Below, in pieces: positions 26,863-34,285 of a DNA stretch of 64,000 nt. How positions within the stretch are numbered: position 1 is the stretch's first letter; each line of letters begins with the position of its first letter. The notes under the pieces were generated by a model that was not told where the DNA came from, ran no database searches, and saw only the letters and a list, made by a program, of their open reading frames with translations. The DNA lies in contig NZ_CP096883.1 in NCBI RefSeq assembly GCF_023273895.1, forward strand, positions 3,534,001-3,598,000, in the 5' to 3' direction. Made by a program: the position numbers and the translations under genes. The stretch is from Sphingobacterium sp. PCS056 (GTDB lineage: Bacteria > Bacteroidota > Bacteroidia > Sphingobacteriales > Sphingobacteriaceae).

Positions 26863-28683
26863 ATGGAAAATATAAAGAGATGGATTAATGTTGGAGGTGC
26901 ATTGTTGATAATGGTAGCGCTTTTAACAGGCTGTAATGATGATTTTATGGAGCGATATCCTACCACATCAATTACAGAAGAAGTATTTTTTAGTAATATA
27001 TCTGATTTAAAGACATACACTGATGGTTTTTACAGTAGCTTAAGTTCGCCGATTGCGGATATTGGCACGGATAATCTCGCTCATCATAATTCTGGAAGTA
27101 CCATTGACCAAATGATGAGAGGAGGAATCACAGCACAAAATGCTGCAGTATGGAGTTGGTCAGCATTGCGAAATATCAATTTTTTTCTAAAAAATTATGG
27201 TAAAGTTAAAAATGCCAAGGTCGAGGATGTGAATCATTATGTTGGAATCGCTAAATTCTTTCGTGCCCGTTTTTATATAGATAAAGTAAACATGTACCAT
27301 GATGTGCCTTGGTATGGAAATACTTTAGGTACAGCGGATACGGAAGCTCTGCATAAAAAACAGGACAGTAGAACATTAGTGGTAGACTCCATCATGGCTG
27401 ACCTTGAATTTGCAGTCGCGCATATCAAGCCTGATGGGCATAAATCTACGGTGACGAAATGGGCCGCATTAGCCCAGTTAGCGCAATTTGCACTACAAGA
27501 AGGGACATACCGAAAATATCATCCTTACCTAGGTTTAAAAGATACGTATAAGGGATTTCTGGAAAGAGCGATATCGGCTTCGGAAAAGATTATGACAGAG
27601 GGTGGTTTTCAAATCAGTAAGGCTGGCGGTGTTGATCGGGCGTATAGGGATCTCTTCATCAGCCAAAACCTACAAGCTAATCCTGAAACGATTTTATTTA
27701 TCGATTACGATAAGGATTTAAATAGAAGAAGGAATACCCATACGGTTTTAGACTATGAATGGGCGCTCAGCCAAACGCTAATGGAAAGTTATCTGATGAA
27801 AGATGGCAGTCGATTTACAAATCAACCTCATTATAAAACCAAGGATATAAATGAAATATTTACTAATAGAGACCCTCGCTTGGAGCAAACTTTTATGAAG
27901 CCTGGTTTTAAACCTGTCAATGCTGCATCTCCACATCGTTTGAAACCGACTTTAGGCGGTTATAATCAAATTAAGTTTTATCCAGAGGTGACGGATATGA
28001 TCAGTTGGGAAGCTTCATATACAGATGCTTTTGTATTCAGATATGCAGAGGTACTACTCATTTTTGCTGAGGCAAAAGCAGAATTGGGAATCTTGAATAA
28101 CCAAGGTGATCTGGATAAATCCATTAATTTGTTGCGAGCTCGAGTTGCGATGCCTAATATGACAATAAGTGAAGCGGGTGGGAGTGTCGATCCAATATTG
28201 AAATCCTACTATAATAATGTAGAAGGTGGAAATACAGGTTTAATCCTAGAAATTCGGAGGGAAAGACGTGTGGAACTGGCATGTGAAGGACAGCGGTATC
28301 GTGATGTATTTAGATGGGAAGTGGGTGAACGTTTGGCTGATCAACAACAGGGAATGTATGTGAAAGCTCTTGGTCCATTGGATGTTACAGGTGATGGAGC
28401 TGTCGATATAGCCATCCTAGAATCTGCTAAAAATACGGAGCCAATTTCGCATCTGACTGAAGAACAGCTAAAAAATATCACACTTTATTATCTTAAAGAT
28501 GGAAATGGCAACAATACCAGTATCTATCTTGAAAATGGTCATCAGGGACATATTATGTTTACTGTAGCAAGGGATAAAAAGAAAGAATTTGTTAAGCCTA
28601 AATACTATTATTACCCAATAGCCAATAGTGAGATGGTTTTACAAGGAAGTAATTTAGTCCAGACTTATGGCTGGGAACAATAA
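26863..28683 (+). CDS. SusD/RagB-family outer-membrane lipoprotein
   Basis: A 606-aa substrate-binding lipoprotein with lipobox LLTGCNDDF (Cys near residue 24). The N-terminal SusD-like segment is ERYPTTSITEEVFFSNISDL. A TPR-like helical domain follows, and the RagB/SusD C-terminal block includes FVFRYAEVLLIFAEAKAELG and LEIRRERRVELACEGQRYRD. It caps the adjacent SusC barrel on the cell surface and captures the ligand. It starts 15 bp after susC and a terminator follows at 28745, so the transcript ends here. Confidence 0.94.
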   Translation: MENIKRWINVGGALLIMVALLTGCNDDFMERYPTTSITEEVFFSNISDLKTYTDGFYSSLSSPIADIGTDNLAHHNSGSTIDQMMRGGITAQNAAVWSWSALRNINFFLKNYGKVKNAKVEDVNHYVGIAKFFRARFYIDKVNMYHDVPWYGNTLGTADTEALHKKQDSRTLVVDSIMADLEFAVAHIKPDGHKSTVTKWAALAQLAQFALQEGTYRKYHPYLGLKDTYKGFLERAISASEKIMTEGGFQISKAGGVDRAYRDLFISQNLQANPETILFIDYDKDLNRRRNTHTVLDYEWALSQTLMESYLMKDGSRFTNQPHYKTKDINEIFTNRDPRLEQTFMKPGFKPVNAASPHRLKPTLGGYNQIKFYPEVTDMISWEASYTDAFVFRYAEVLLIFAEAKAELGILNNQGDLDKSINLLRARVAMPNMTISEAGGSVDPILKSYYNNVEGGNTGLILEIRRERRVELACEGQRYRDVFRWEVGERLADQQQGMYVKALGPLDVTGDGAVDIAILESAKNTEPISHLTEEQLKNITLYYLKDGNGNNTSIYLENGHQGHIMFTVARDKKKEFVKPKYYYYPIANSEMVLQGSNLVQTYGWEQ

Positions 28684-28744
28684 AAGAAAGTGACTGCTCG
28701 ATAGATACTCTTCTCTTATATAGGGAGTATGTCGGTATTGAAAG

Positions 28745-28779
28745 AAAAAGGTTTATCCGGATATGGATAAACCTTTTTT
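28745..28779 (+). terminator. Terminator after susD
   Basis: AAAAAGGTTTATCC-ggatat-GGATAAACCTTTTTT is a perfect stem with a T-tract. Confidence 0.9.
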
Positions 28780-28966
28780 GTATAGATCATCATGTAGTCA
28801 ATTGATTTTATATTGATGATGTATTTTGCAGAAAATAAGAAGGACTCATTTCTGTCATTACGGGCCGATAAATTGATTTTTTTATAAAGTTTTACTATCT
28901 TGTTTAGGTATCAAAGCAGTGGAGTAATGGCTATTGCTTTATTTTTTTTAACTTAATGATAGGGTA

Positions 28967-29644
28967 TTGGATACAAGTAAATTAGATAATCCTGTATGGT
29001 ATTCACTTTCAGAAACTCATCGCGATAGCGCACTTGAATTTGATGGAGTAAAATTCTACAAGCCTCAGTATTGTCCTTTTGGTGGTTTTATAAAAATGGA
29101 TCAGACTGCACAGTCTATAGCTGAATATGCTCGAGATACGTCCAATTTCTATGTTGTGGGTGATCAACCCAAATTCAATAGTCCGATCATACTGCATCAA
29201 GAATTAGTTTGTCATCAAATGGTGCTTGATAAGGAGATATCGATAGCAATGGATGAACATATAGTCGATCTTCATGTCGATCACCATGATGATCTCCTCA
29301 ACTTAGTCAATTTAGTTCAACCTGGATATTTCAAAAATAAGACTTCTGAATTGGGGAATTATTATGGTATATATAAAGACAGTCAACTTGTTGCTGTCAC
29401 AGGTGAACGGATGAAGATGAACGCTTATACAGAAGTAAGTGCTGTGGTCACACATCCTCGTTATACGGGTCTTGGATTTGCTAAAAAATTAGTTGCACAT
29501 ACTTGCCACCAGATATTTTTACAAAATAAAGTACCTTATCTACATGTGGCAGAAAATAATAGCGGTGCTATCAATCTCTACGAAAAGCTGGGGTTTAAGA
29601 CGAGAAGAAAAATAAGTTTTTGGAACTTAATTAAACCAGCGTAA
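28967..29644 (+). CDS. GNAT family N-acetyltransferase
   Basis: A 225-aa acetyl-CoA-dependent acyltransferase. The conserved GNAT core is in the C-terminal half: NYYGIYKDSQLVAVTGERMK (beta4), SAVVTHPRYTGLGFAKKLVA (acetyl-CoA P-loop, motif R-x-x-G-L-G) and LHVAENNSGAINLYEKLGF (motif B). The N-terminal LDNPVWYSLSETHRD is typical of a Bacteroidota subfamily with a partly duplicated fold. The frame opens with TTG at 28967; no in-frame ATG lies nearby upstream, so TTG may be the true start or the start is misplaced. It stands alone and the substrate is unknown. Confidence 0.82.
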   Translation: MDTSKLDNPVWYSLSETHRDSALEFDGVKFYKPQYCPFGGFIKMDQTAQSIAEYARDTSNFYVVGDQPKFNSPIILHQELVCHQMVLDKEISIAMDEHIVDLHVDHHDDLLNLVNLVQPGYFKNKTSELGNYYGIYKDSQLVAVTGERMKMNAYTEVSAVVTHPRYTGLGFAKKLVAHTCHQIFLQNKVPYLHVAENNSGAINLYEKLGFKTRRKISFWNLIKPA

Positions 29645-29917
29645 GGGAAGGGATTTTGTTCATTAGTTAATGAAGCAACTATTTTAGAATCTTGACCAGA
29701 ACACAGTGTGCTGAGGCTCCTTATTGATTCAAAAGCCTTATTTGAGCCTTTGATGCGTATTTCTGTATAGATCGACGTCTTTCTTGGACTGCTTCTTAGC
29801 TTTTTGTGACTACTTATTGACGACCTTTAATCCCTATTTAGGAACAAAGAATCGAAAGTTAGAAAGCAGGGGCAACAGATCAATAACTTGCAGTCCCTTA
29901 TTTGAAAATGGCTATCC

Positions 29918-30181
29918 AAGTTTCTCAACAAGTGATACTTGTTTTGGAAATTGCTGTCGAAGTTTCTCAACAAGTGACATCTATTTTGGAAATTGCTGTC
30001 GAAGTTTCTCAACAAGCGACATCTATTTTGGAAATTGCTGTCGAAGTTTCTCAACAAGCGACATCTATTTTGGAAATTGCTGTCGAAGTTTCTCAACAAG
30101 TGACACCTATTTTATAAATTGCTGTCGAAGTTTCTCAACAAGTGACACCTATTTTGGAATTAGGGACCGCAATTTCTCAAC
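29918..30181. repeat. 42-bp tandem repeat array (about 7 units)
   Basis: The unit AAGTTTCTCAACAAGTGACA plus 22 more bases (ending GGAAATTGCTGTCG) repeats at exactly 42-bp intervals, starting at 29918, 29960, 30002, 30044, 30086, 30128 and a decayed 30170. A degenerate copy may extend left to about 29876. The period is 14 codons. One forward frame would encode EVSQQVTSILEIAV, a heptad-like 14-residue repeat, but a TTTTATAAATT change in the fifth unit stops that frame. The reverse frame reads LLRNFDSNFQNRC and is also interrupted. A 159-codon forward frame stays open but gives an odd Cys-rich protein. It is best treated as a minisatellite or a decayed repeat gene. Confidence 0.85.
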
Positions 30182-30412
30182 TATGAACCGGAGAAAGCTA
30201 AAAAGTAGTCAAACTTTTGCTGTACTTGAGTTAAAACAGCTATCAACTGGTATAATAAATTAGCATGCTAACTATTGTAGTTTAGTGGTATATTTCATTT
30301 ATTCTCATCTAAACCCAATCATGGTATCAGCTATCAAATCAGCTGATGCGCTCGATCTTTTTAGATGAATGATGAAAAGATTAACATCGGATTCCAGATG
30401 GATTTATGGGGG

Positions 30413-30892
30413 TTATTTTTTCATTTCTACAATTGGATGGTGTATTACTGGAAAATTACAAGAATTGGCTATAAAGCACAGTTGATTGGCTTTCTGATGT
30501 AAATCCATTGCTAATGCTATTTGCTGAGGATCTGTAATGGTAATACATGGATTTAGCCGAACTTCAACAAAACGTCCACTTCCATCTGGATTGACCTCCA
30601 AGACTGCTTCAGCATGATCCGAGTAGGTGAGGATTTCTATTTTGTTCTGGGCACAAACATATAGATAAGACATCATATGACATGAAACTAAACTGCTCAA
30701 CAACAGGTCTTCAGGATTATATAATTGGGGATCTCCTTTAAATGCTTTGGCAGCAGAAATCTCCATGTCTTTTTTACCTTCGATCGAAATGCGGTGACTT
30801 TTACTATAAAATCCAGCTGTGGTTGGTTGTTTTTTCAAAACCCAATTTAATGTTGCCTTAAATAAATGTTTAAATGTTATTTTTCTTGTCAT
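30413..30892 (-). CDS. OsmC family peroxiredoxin-like protein
   Basis: A 159-aa cytoplasmic OsmC/Ohr-type protein, a group that reduces organic hydroperoxides with a Cys pair. The first Cys lies in LLSSLVSCHMMSYLYVC and the second in the C-terminal CFIANSCNFPV; NPEDLLLSSL is the usual helix leading to the peroxidatic Cys. The C-terminal HPIVEMK matches the family ending. Its ATG overlaps by 4 bp (ATGA) the stop codon of a decayed serine hydrolase reading the same way, so it was probably once the second gene of an operon. No other promoter is evident. Confidence 0.88.
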   Translation of the reverse strand: MTRKITFKHLFKATLNWVLKKQPTTAGFYSKSHRISIEGKKDMEISAAKAFKGDPQLYNPEDLLLSSLVSCHMMSYLYVCAQNKIEILTYSDHAEAVLEVNPDGSGRFVEVRLNPCITITDPQQIALAMDLHQKANQLCFIANSCNFPVIHHPIVEMKK

Positions 30893-31059
30893 TTCGCTAC
30901 TGCTTCTATTAAATAGTACTGCATTATTTTGTCGACTTGCTTGTGTCCATATGGTGTATCATATGCTGTCGATGTTATTACAACTACAATTGGTACATCC
31001 TTAAAAATAAAAATTCTATTTCCACTTGAATAATATACTACCTGATCTACTCCACTCAC
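30889..31059 (-). pseudogene. C-terminal remnant of a serine hydrolase (beta-lactamase family)
   Basis: The minus strand carries about 56 codons ending in TGA at 30889: VDQVVYYSSGNRIFIFK, then DVPIVVVITSTAYDTPYGHK and QVDKIMQYYLIEAVAK. This is the last strand and helix of penicillin-binding-protein-like serine hydrolases, which typically end in a VVVFTxGNY strand and a terminal helix. The rest of the gene is missing and is replaced upstream by IS3-type orfA sequence in another frame. The stop overlaps the osmC start. Confidence 0.65.
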
Positions 31060-31201
31060 GTTGTAAGTTGTATAGGATCTATGCTACATTGATCCTACTA
31101 GCATCAATATCTAGTTCTTTTGCTGCTGCGGATACCGATACTTTTGTATATCATAGATCTAGCTCCATCTTCTTAAAAGAATCATCCAATACTCTTTTCA
31201 T
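31060..31201 (-). mobile_element. Decayed fragment of an IS3-family transposase orfA
   Basis: From ATG 31201 the minus strand reads MKRVLDDSFKKMELDL, stop, YTKVSVSAAAKELDIDASRI, then NVA and another stop. This follows the start of Bacteroidota IS3-type OrfA proteins: a D-x-SFKxMAVEL opening, then a helix-turn-helix with AAKELGID.xRI. Two in-frame stops and the loss of the rest show it is dead. It abuts the serine hydrolase remnant, which suggests that insertion truncated that gene. No terminal inverted repeats were found. Confidence 0.6.
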
Positions 31202-31251
31202 AATTAAACAAATTTAAATCTATTTTTTCAAATCTGTCTCCACTTTTAATA

Positions 31252-31282
31252 TTGGAGGTCTAATTAAGAAATAGTATGTTTG
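31252..31282 (+). promoter_or_regulatory. Promoter for the TIM-barrel protein gene
   Basis: TTG at 31252-31254 and a perfect -7 element TATGTTTG at 31275-31282 are 20 bp apart. The start codon is 40 bp after the -7 element. Confidence 0.65.
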
Positions 31283-31322
31283 GATAATCGAAATCTGAAA
31301 ACAAGTTAATCTCACTGCATAG

Positions 31323-32222
31323 ATGAAAATGAACCGAAGAAAATTTTTGGAATCTGCCGGAATGCTAGGAACTATAGCTGCATTACCCCTTTCTGGTTTT
31401 TCAATGTTTGAGCAGCCTAAGTATAAAATGGGATTACAGCTCTTTACCATTCATAAGGATATGACCCAAGCACCTCTTCTCACTTTGAAAGCTGTAAAGG
31501 AGATGGGGTATACGGATTGTGAGACGTTTGGATTTGACAGTGAGAAATGCAGCTTTTATGGACTTAAGTCTTCAGAGTTCAAGAAGATATTAGAAGACCT
31601 TGATATTACAGCTTCTAGTGGACATTACGGTTTTTCTTCATATCTAACAAAGCCACAAGATGAATTGATGCGATTTGTGGATCGGTGCATAAAGGGAGCC
31701 CTTGACTTGGATATGAAATATATCACTTGGCCATGGATCGCACCAGAACAAAGGACGATTGATAATTTCAAGTTGATGGCACACGAACTCAATGTAATAG
31801 GAGAGCAGGTAAAACATGCAGGCCTTGGATTTGCTTATCACCATCATGACTTCGAATTTATTGACCATGATGGAGAAAATGGTTTTGATATCATTTTAAA
31901 TGAAACAGACAGCTCTTTGGTCAAGCTGCAAATGGATATGTATTGGGTGATGCATTCTTCTACACTCACGCCCAAAGAATTGGTCGACAATCAGCCAGGG
32001 AGATATGTGATGTGGCACATCAAGGACATGGATAAAGTGACCAGAGATTATACCGAGTTGGGCAATGGTTCGATTGACTATGTAGAAATACTTCCAGATC
32101 CGATCAAGTCAGGACTGGAATTCTACTATTTGGAGCAGGGAGGTAATTTTGCACACAGCCCCATGAAAAGTGCAGCTGATGATGCTGCCTACTTCAAAAA
32201 ACACTTACAGCGATATCTGTAA
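31323..32222 (+). CDS. Tat-exported sugar phosphate isomerase/epimerase-like TIM-barrel protein
   Basis: A 299-aa protein of the AP-endonuclease 2-like (xylose isomerase-like) TIM-barrel family. The N-terminus MKMNRRKFLESAGMLGTIAA is a twin-arginine signal, so a folded metalloprotein is probably exported to the periplasm. Barrel motifs include YKMGLQLFTI, GLGFAYHHHDFEF (metal His/Glu region), VKLQMDMYWV and GRYVMWHIKDMD. Such enzymes in Bacteroidota often act on oxidised sugars or as 3-keto-glucoside epimerase/hydrolases; the substrate here is unknown. It has its own promoter and is monocistronic, beside mobile-element remnants. Confidence 0.82.
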   Translation: MKMNRRKFLESAGMLGTIAALPLSGFSMFEQPKYKMGLQLFTIHKDMTQAPLLTLKAVKEMGYTDCETFGFDSEKCSFYGLKSSEFKKILEDLDITASSGHYGFSSYLTKPQDELMRFVDRCIKGALDLDMKYITWPWIAPEQRTIDNFKLMAHELNVIGEQVKHAGLGFAYHHHDFEFIDHDGENGFDIILNETDSSLVKLQMDMYWVMHSSTLTPKELVDNQPGRYVMWHIKDMDKVTRDYTELGNGSIDYVEILPDPIKSGLEFYYLEQGGNFAHSPMKSAADDAAYFKKHLQRYL

Positions 32223-32288
32223 TATTGAGATAAAGAATCTTAAAAGAAGCTTATGGGTATGATTTTACAAGTTCACTTGTCCTATAAT

Positions 32289-32528
32289 TTAATCTTCTAG
32301 ATTAGTACGAGGTTTAGGGCCGCGCTTGTAGATAATCAACCCATTCAGGAAATTTCTTAACAACTGGTCACCACAAGGCTTAAAATTTGGGTGGTCTTCC
32401 TTACGGAATATTGCACCCAATTCTGTCTTTGTAATTCTGAAGTCCACCAGGGCCAATACTCCAACAATATCGTCGTCAGTAAATTTTAAAGCTACGCGTA
32501 GCTTTTTCATAATATCATTGTTGCTCAT
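32289..32528 (-). CDS. Single-domain DUF1456 protein
   Basis: A 79-aa protein with one DUF1456 (YehS-type) repeat: NNDIMKKLRVALKFTDDDIV, then LGAIFRKEDHPNF, then FLNGLIIYKRGPKP. The usual family member is about 150 aa with two repeats, so this is a half-length form. The gene is intact with a normal start, and is convergent with the TIM-barrel gene 66 bp away. The function of the family is not established. Confidence 0.72.
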   Translation of the reverse strand: MSNNDIMKKLRVALKFTDDDIVGVLALVDFRITKTELGAIFRKEDHPNFKPCGDQLLRNFLNGLIIYKRGPKPRTNLED

Positions 32529-32925
32529 GGCGTAAATTTATGAAAACTATGCTAGAAAACCATAGCAAGTCGGTTGATATGAGTGAATCTGGTGGAATTT
32601 CTGAGAAACTGTTCTGTTAATACTGGATCTGGCACATTCCACCGGCCTATCTATTCGTCGTAAAAACGGGTACCATAATCTTACTGTCGTCGAACAAGTA
32701 AACAATCCGAAATCTATACCCTAATCCATCGGTGTATTAATTTAAATAAGTTATGAAGTGATTTTTTGGGTAGAGTTGCTGAAAGAACACTAATTTAAAC
32801 AAGGAATATGATTATTTTCTACTCTTGCAATAACTGTTATAAGCATAAAAAAGAAGCAAAATCCTAGTTTTTTCTGCTCCTTTTTTAATTATAATGGTGC
32901 TCTGCATTCAACCTATAGTGCTTAC
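32529..32925. other. Gap without recognised gene; imperfect terminator near its right end
   Basis: No frame in these 397 bp gives a recognisable product. Near 32848-32886 an A-rich and a T-rich arm (AAAAGAAGCAAAA and TTTTCTGCTCCTTTTT) form an imperfect stem readable on both strands. This could end the minus-strand gene at 32926. Confidence 0.4.
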
Positions 32926-33453
32926 TTACTCAGCAGATTGCTTCCAATACGATAAAAATAGATCCAGTAATTCGTCGATGTTCATATCAATTTCGGAAGC
33001 GGAATACATAATTTGCAATTCCTGAGATTGCTCTTCAAATGCCATATTCCAATACATTTTGGAGAGCCTCGTCTTATAGGATTCGGCATTTTTTAAATAC
33101 ACGACGACTAGCGTATCGCCGCCGACCTTATGTTTCTCTATGGCTGTAACATCTTTCCAGGCAATTGGCCCGATAGCTTTGGATAAAGGAGCTGATTTTC
33201 CACTTATCGTGTTTTCGTTGAATTCAAACATGGCAGATTTATCGTTCATGTTGATTAGGCTTTTAATGACTAGAATCAACATAATCAATAAAACTGCGCC
33301 ACTACCAACTGCCACTTTTGCCTTAAAAATATGATCAAAAAGACCTAGTCCATAGATGAATACAGCGGCTAGCAGAATACAGATGGCAGCTGAACTTAAT
33401 AGTAAATTTCTAGTTTTAATGGTATTTCTGTAGATTTTTATTTCTTTACTCAT
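32926..33453 (-). CDS. Membrane protein with two N-terminal helices and a PH-like domain (STM3941-like)
   Basis: A 175-aa protein. Two transmembrane segments lie near residues 17-35 and 47-66, followed by a soluble part with PLSKAIGPIAWKDVTAIEKH and GGDTLVVVYLKNAESY. This pattern of two helices plus a small beta domain matches the STM3941/PH-like membrane proteins common in Bacteroidota. No catalytic motif is visible and function is unknown. It is monocistronic and divergent from the NTF2-like protein gene at 33712. Confidence 0.65.
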   Translation of the reverse strand: MSKEIKIYRNTIKTRNLLLSSAAICILLAAVFIYGLGLFDHIFKAKVAVGSGAVLLIMLILVIKSLINMNDKSAMFEFNENTISGKSAPLSKAIGPIAWKDVTAIEKHKVGGDTLVVVYLKNAESYKTRLSKMYWNMAFEEQSQELQIMYSASEIDMNIDELLDLFLSYWKQSAE

Positions 33454-33611
33454 ATATCAAATTGGAATTAATGAATAGCGAAAGTAATCAATTTTAAGGG
33501 GGGCAATGCTGATTAACTTATATTATTTCATTTTACCTTTATTTTTCCGCGTCTTACCGAGTTTAATATAATGTTAATCTAAATGTAATAATTAGATTAG
33601 GTTGTTTGTCT

Positions 33612-33619
33612 TAATTTTG
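33612..33619 (+). promoter_or_regulatory. -7 promoter element TAATTTTG
   Basis: A perfect TAnnTTTG element 93 bp before ATG 33712; no TTG at the expected -33 distance. Confidence 0.42.
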
Positions 33620-33711
33620 AATCATCAAGTTAAAGGAAATAAAAACAACATCTATTTTTGATGGACTTATTGATAAAAGACTCATAACTAAAACAATAAA
33701 ATAAAGACATT

Positions 33712-34146
33712 ATGAAAACTTTAGTAAAAACATTTGCAGCAGCGGCATTGATCGCTATCAGTACTTTCGCTATGGCAGCTGGCAAACCCGACAAAAAAAC
33801 AATCAATCTTTCTAGCGCGACTGATGCACTAGATCATTATGTTGATATCCTTACCGAAGGACAGTCTATCGGTTTAGAACAATTACTTGCGTCGGATTTC
33901 ACTCAAAAGTCACAAGGTGCGAGCATAAAAACGAATAATCGCTCGGAAGTAATTGATTTTTTGAAAAAGCAAAAAGGGGAGAAATTAAACTGTAAAACGA
34001 GTACTGAGATTATTGAAGCATCTACAAATTATGCAATTGCTAAAGTTACGATGCAATTTGAAGGCTTTACTAAAAGTGATTTAGTAACCTTAATAAACGA
34101 ATCTGGCGTTTGGAAAGTAACAGCATCAGTGACTTCTTATCAATAG
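33712..34146 (+). CDS. Secreted NTF2-like (lumazine-binding-like) protein
   Basis: A 144-aa protein with a signal peptide ending at FAMAA. The mature domain has the NTF2/SnoaL-like cone fold pattern: a helix (ATDALDHYVDILTEG), LEQLLASDFTQKS, and paired strands ending VTLINESGVWKVTASVTSYQ. The fold is used for ligand binding or as a scaffold; no catalytic residues can be assigned. A related secreted NTF2-like protein (DUF4783) is encoded at 59072. It is monocistronic with its own terminator. Confidence 0.72.
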   Translation: MKTLVKTFAAAALIAISTFAMAAGKPDKKTINLSSATDALDHYVDILTEGQSIGLEQLLASDFTQKSQGASIKTNNRSEVIDFLKKQKGEKLNCKTSTEIIEASTNYAIAKVTMQFEGFTKSDLVTLINESGVWKVTASVTSYQ

Positions 34147-34177
34147 AGAATTTCGTAAAAATCAAATCTTTAATATT

Positions 34178-34207
34178 AGGCTACATGATGGGATGTGGCC
34201 TTTTTTG
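34178..34207 (+). terminator. Terminator after the NTF2-like protein gene
   Basis: AGGCTACAT and ATGTGGCCT pair (one G-U) followed by TTTTTT. Confidence 0.85.
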
Positions 34208-34246
34208 GTTAATAAAACTTCGAGCACAGCTAATTTTATATCGAAA

Positions 34247-34278
34247 GCGAGCTTCCATTTTAATGATTGGAAGCTCGC
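34247..34278 (-). terminator. Terminator of the serine hydrolase gene
   Basis: GCGAGCTTCCA and TGGAAGCTCGC form a perfect 11-bp stem 8 bp after the stop codon of the minus-strand gene. The following tract (TTTCGATATAAAATT) is only moderately T-rich. Confidence 0.7.
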
Positions 34279-34285
34279 TGTGGGC

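Noticed and set aside
29827..30099. 90-codon minus-strand ORF with LLRNFDSNFQNRC repeats
   Set aside because: Starts only with TTG inside a repeat and is stopped in flanking units; treated as part of the minisatellite.
29918..30181. Possible CRISPR array
   Set aside because: Units are contiguous 42-bp copies without unique spacers, and no cas genes are present.
29784..30263. 159-codon plus-strand ORF with repeated RSFSTSDIYFGNCC
   Set aside because: It exists because the 42-bp repeat lacks stops in that frame. Composition is implausibly Cys- and Ser-rich, and there is no family match.
30819..31217. Short plus-strand ORFs across the pseudogene zone
   Set aside because: They are antisense to recognisable minus-strand hydrolase and transposase fragments and have no motifs.
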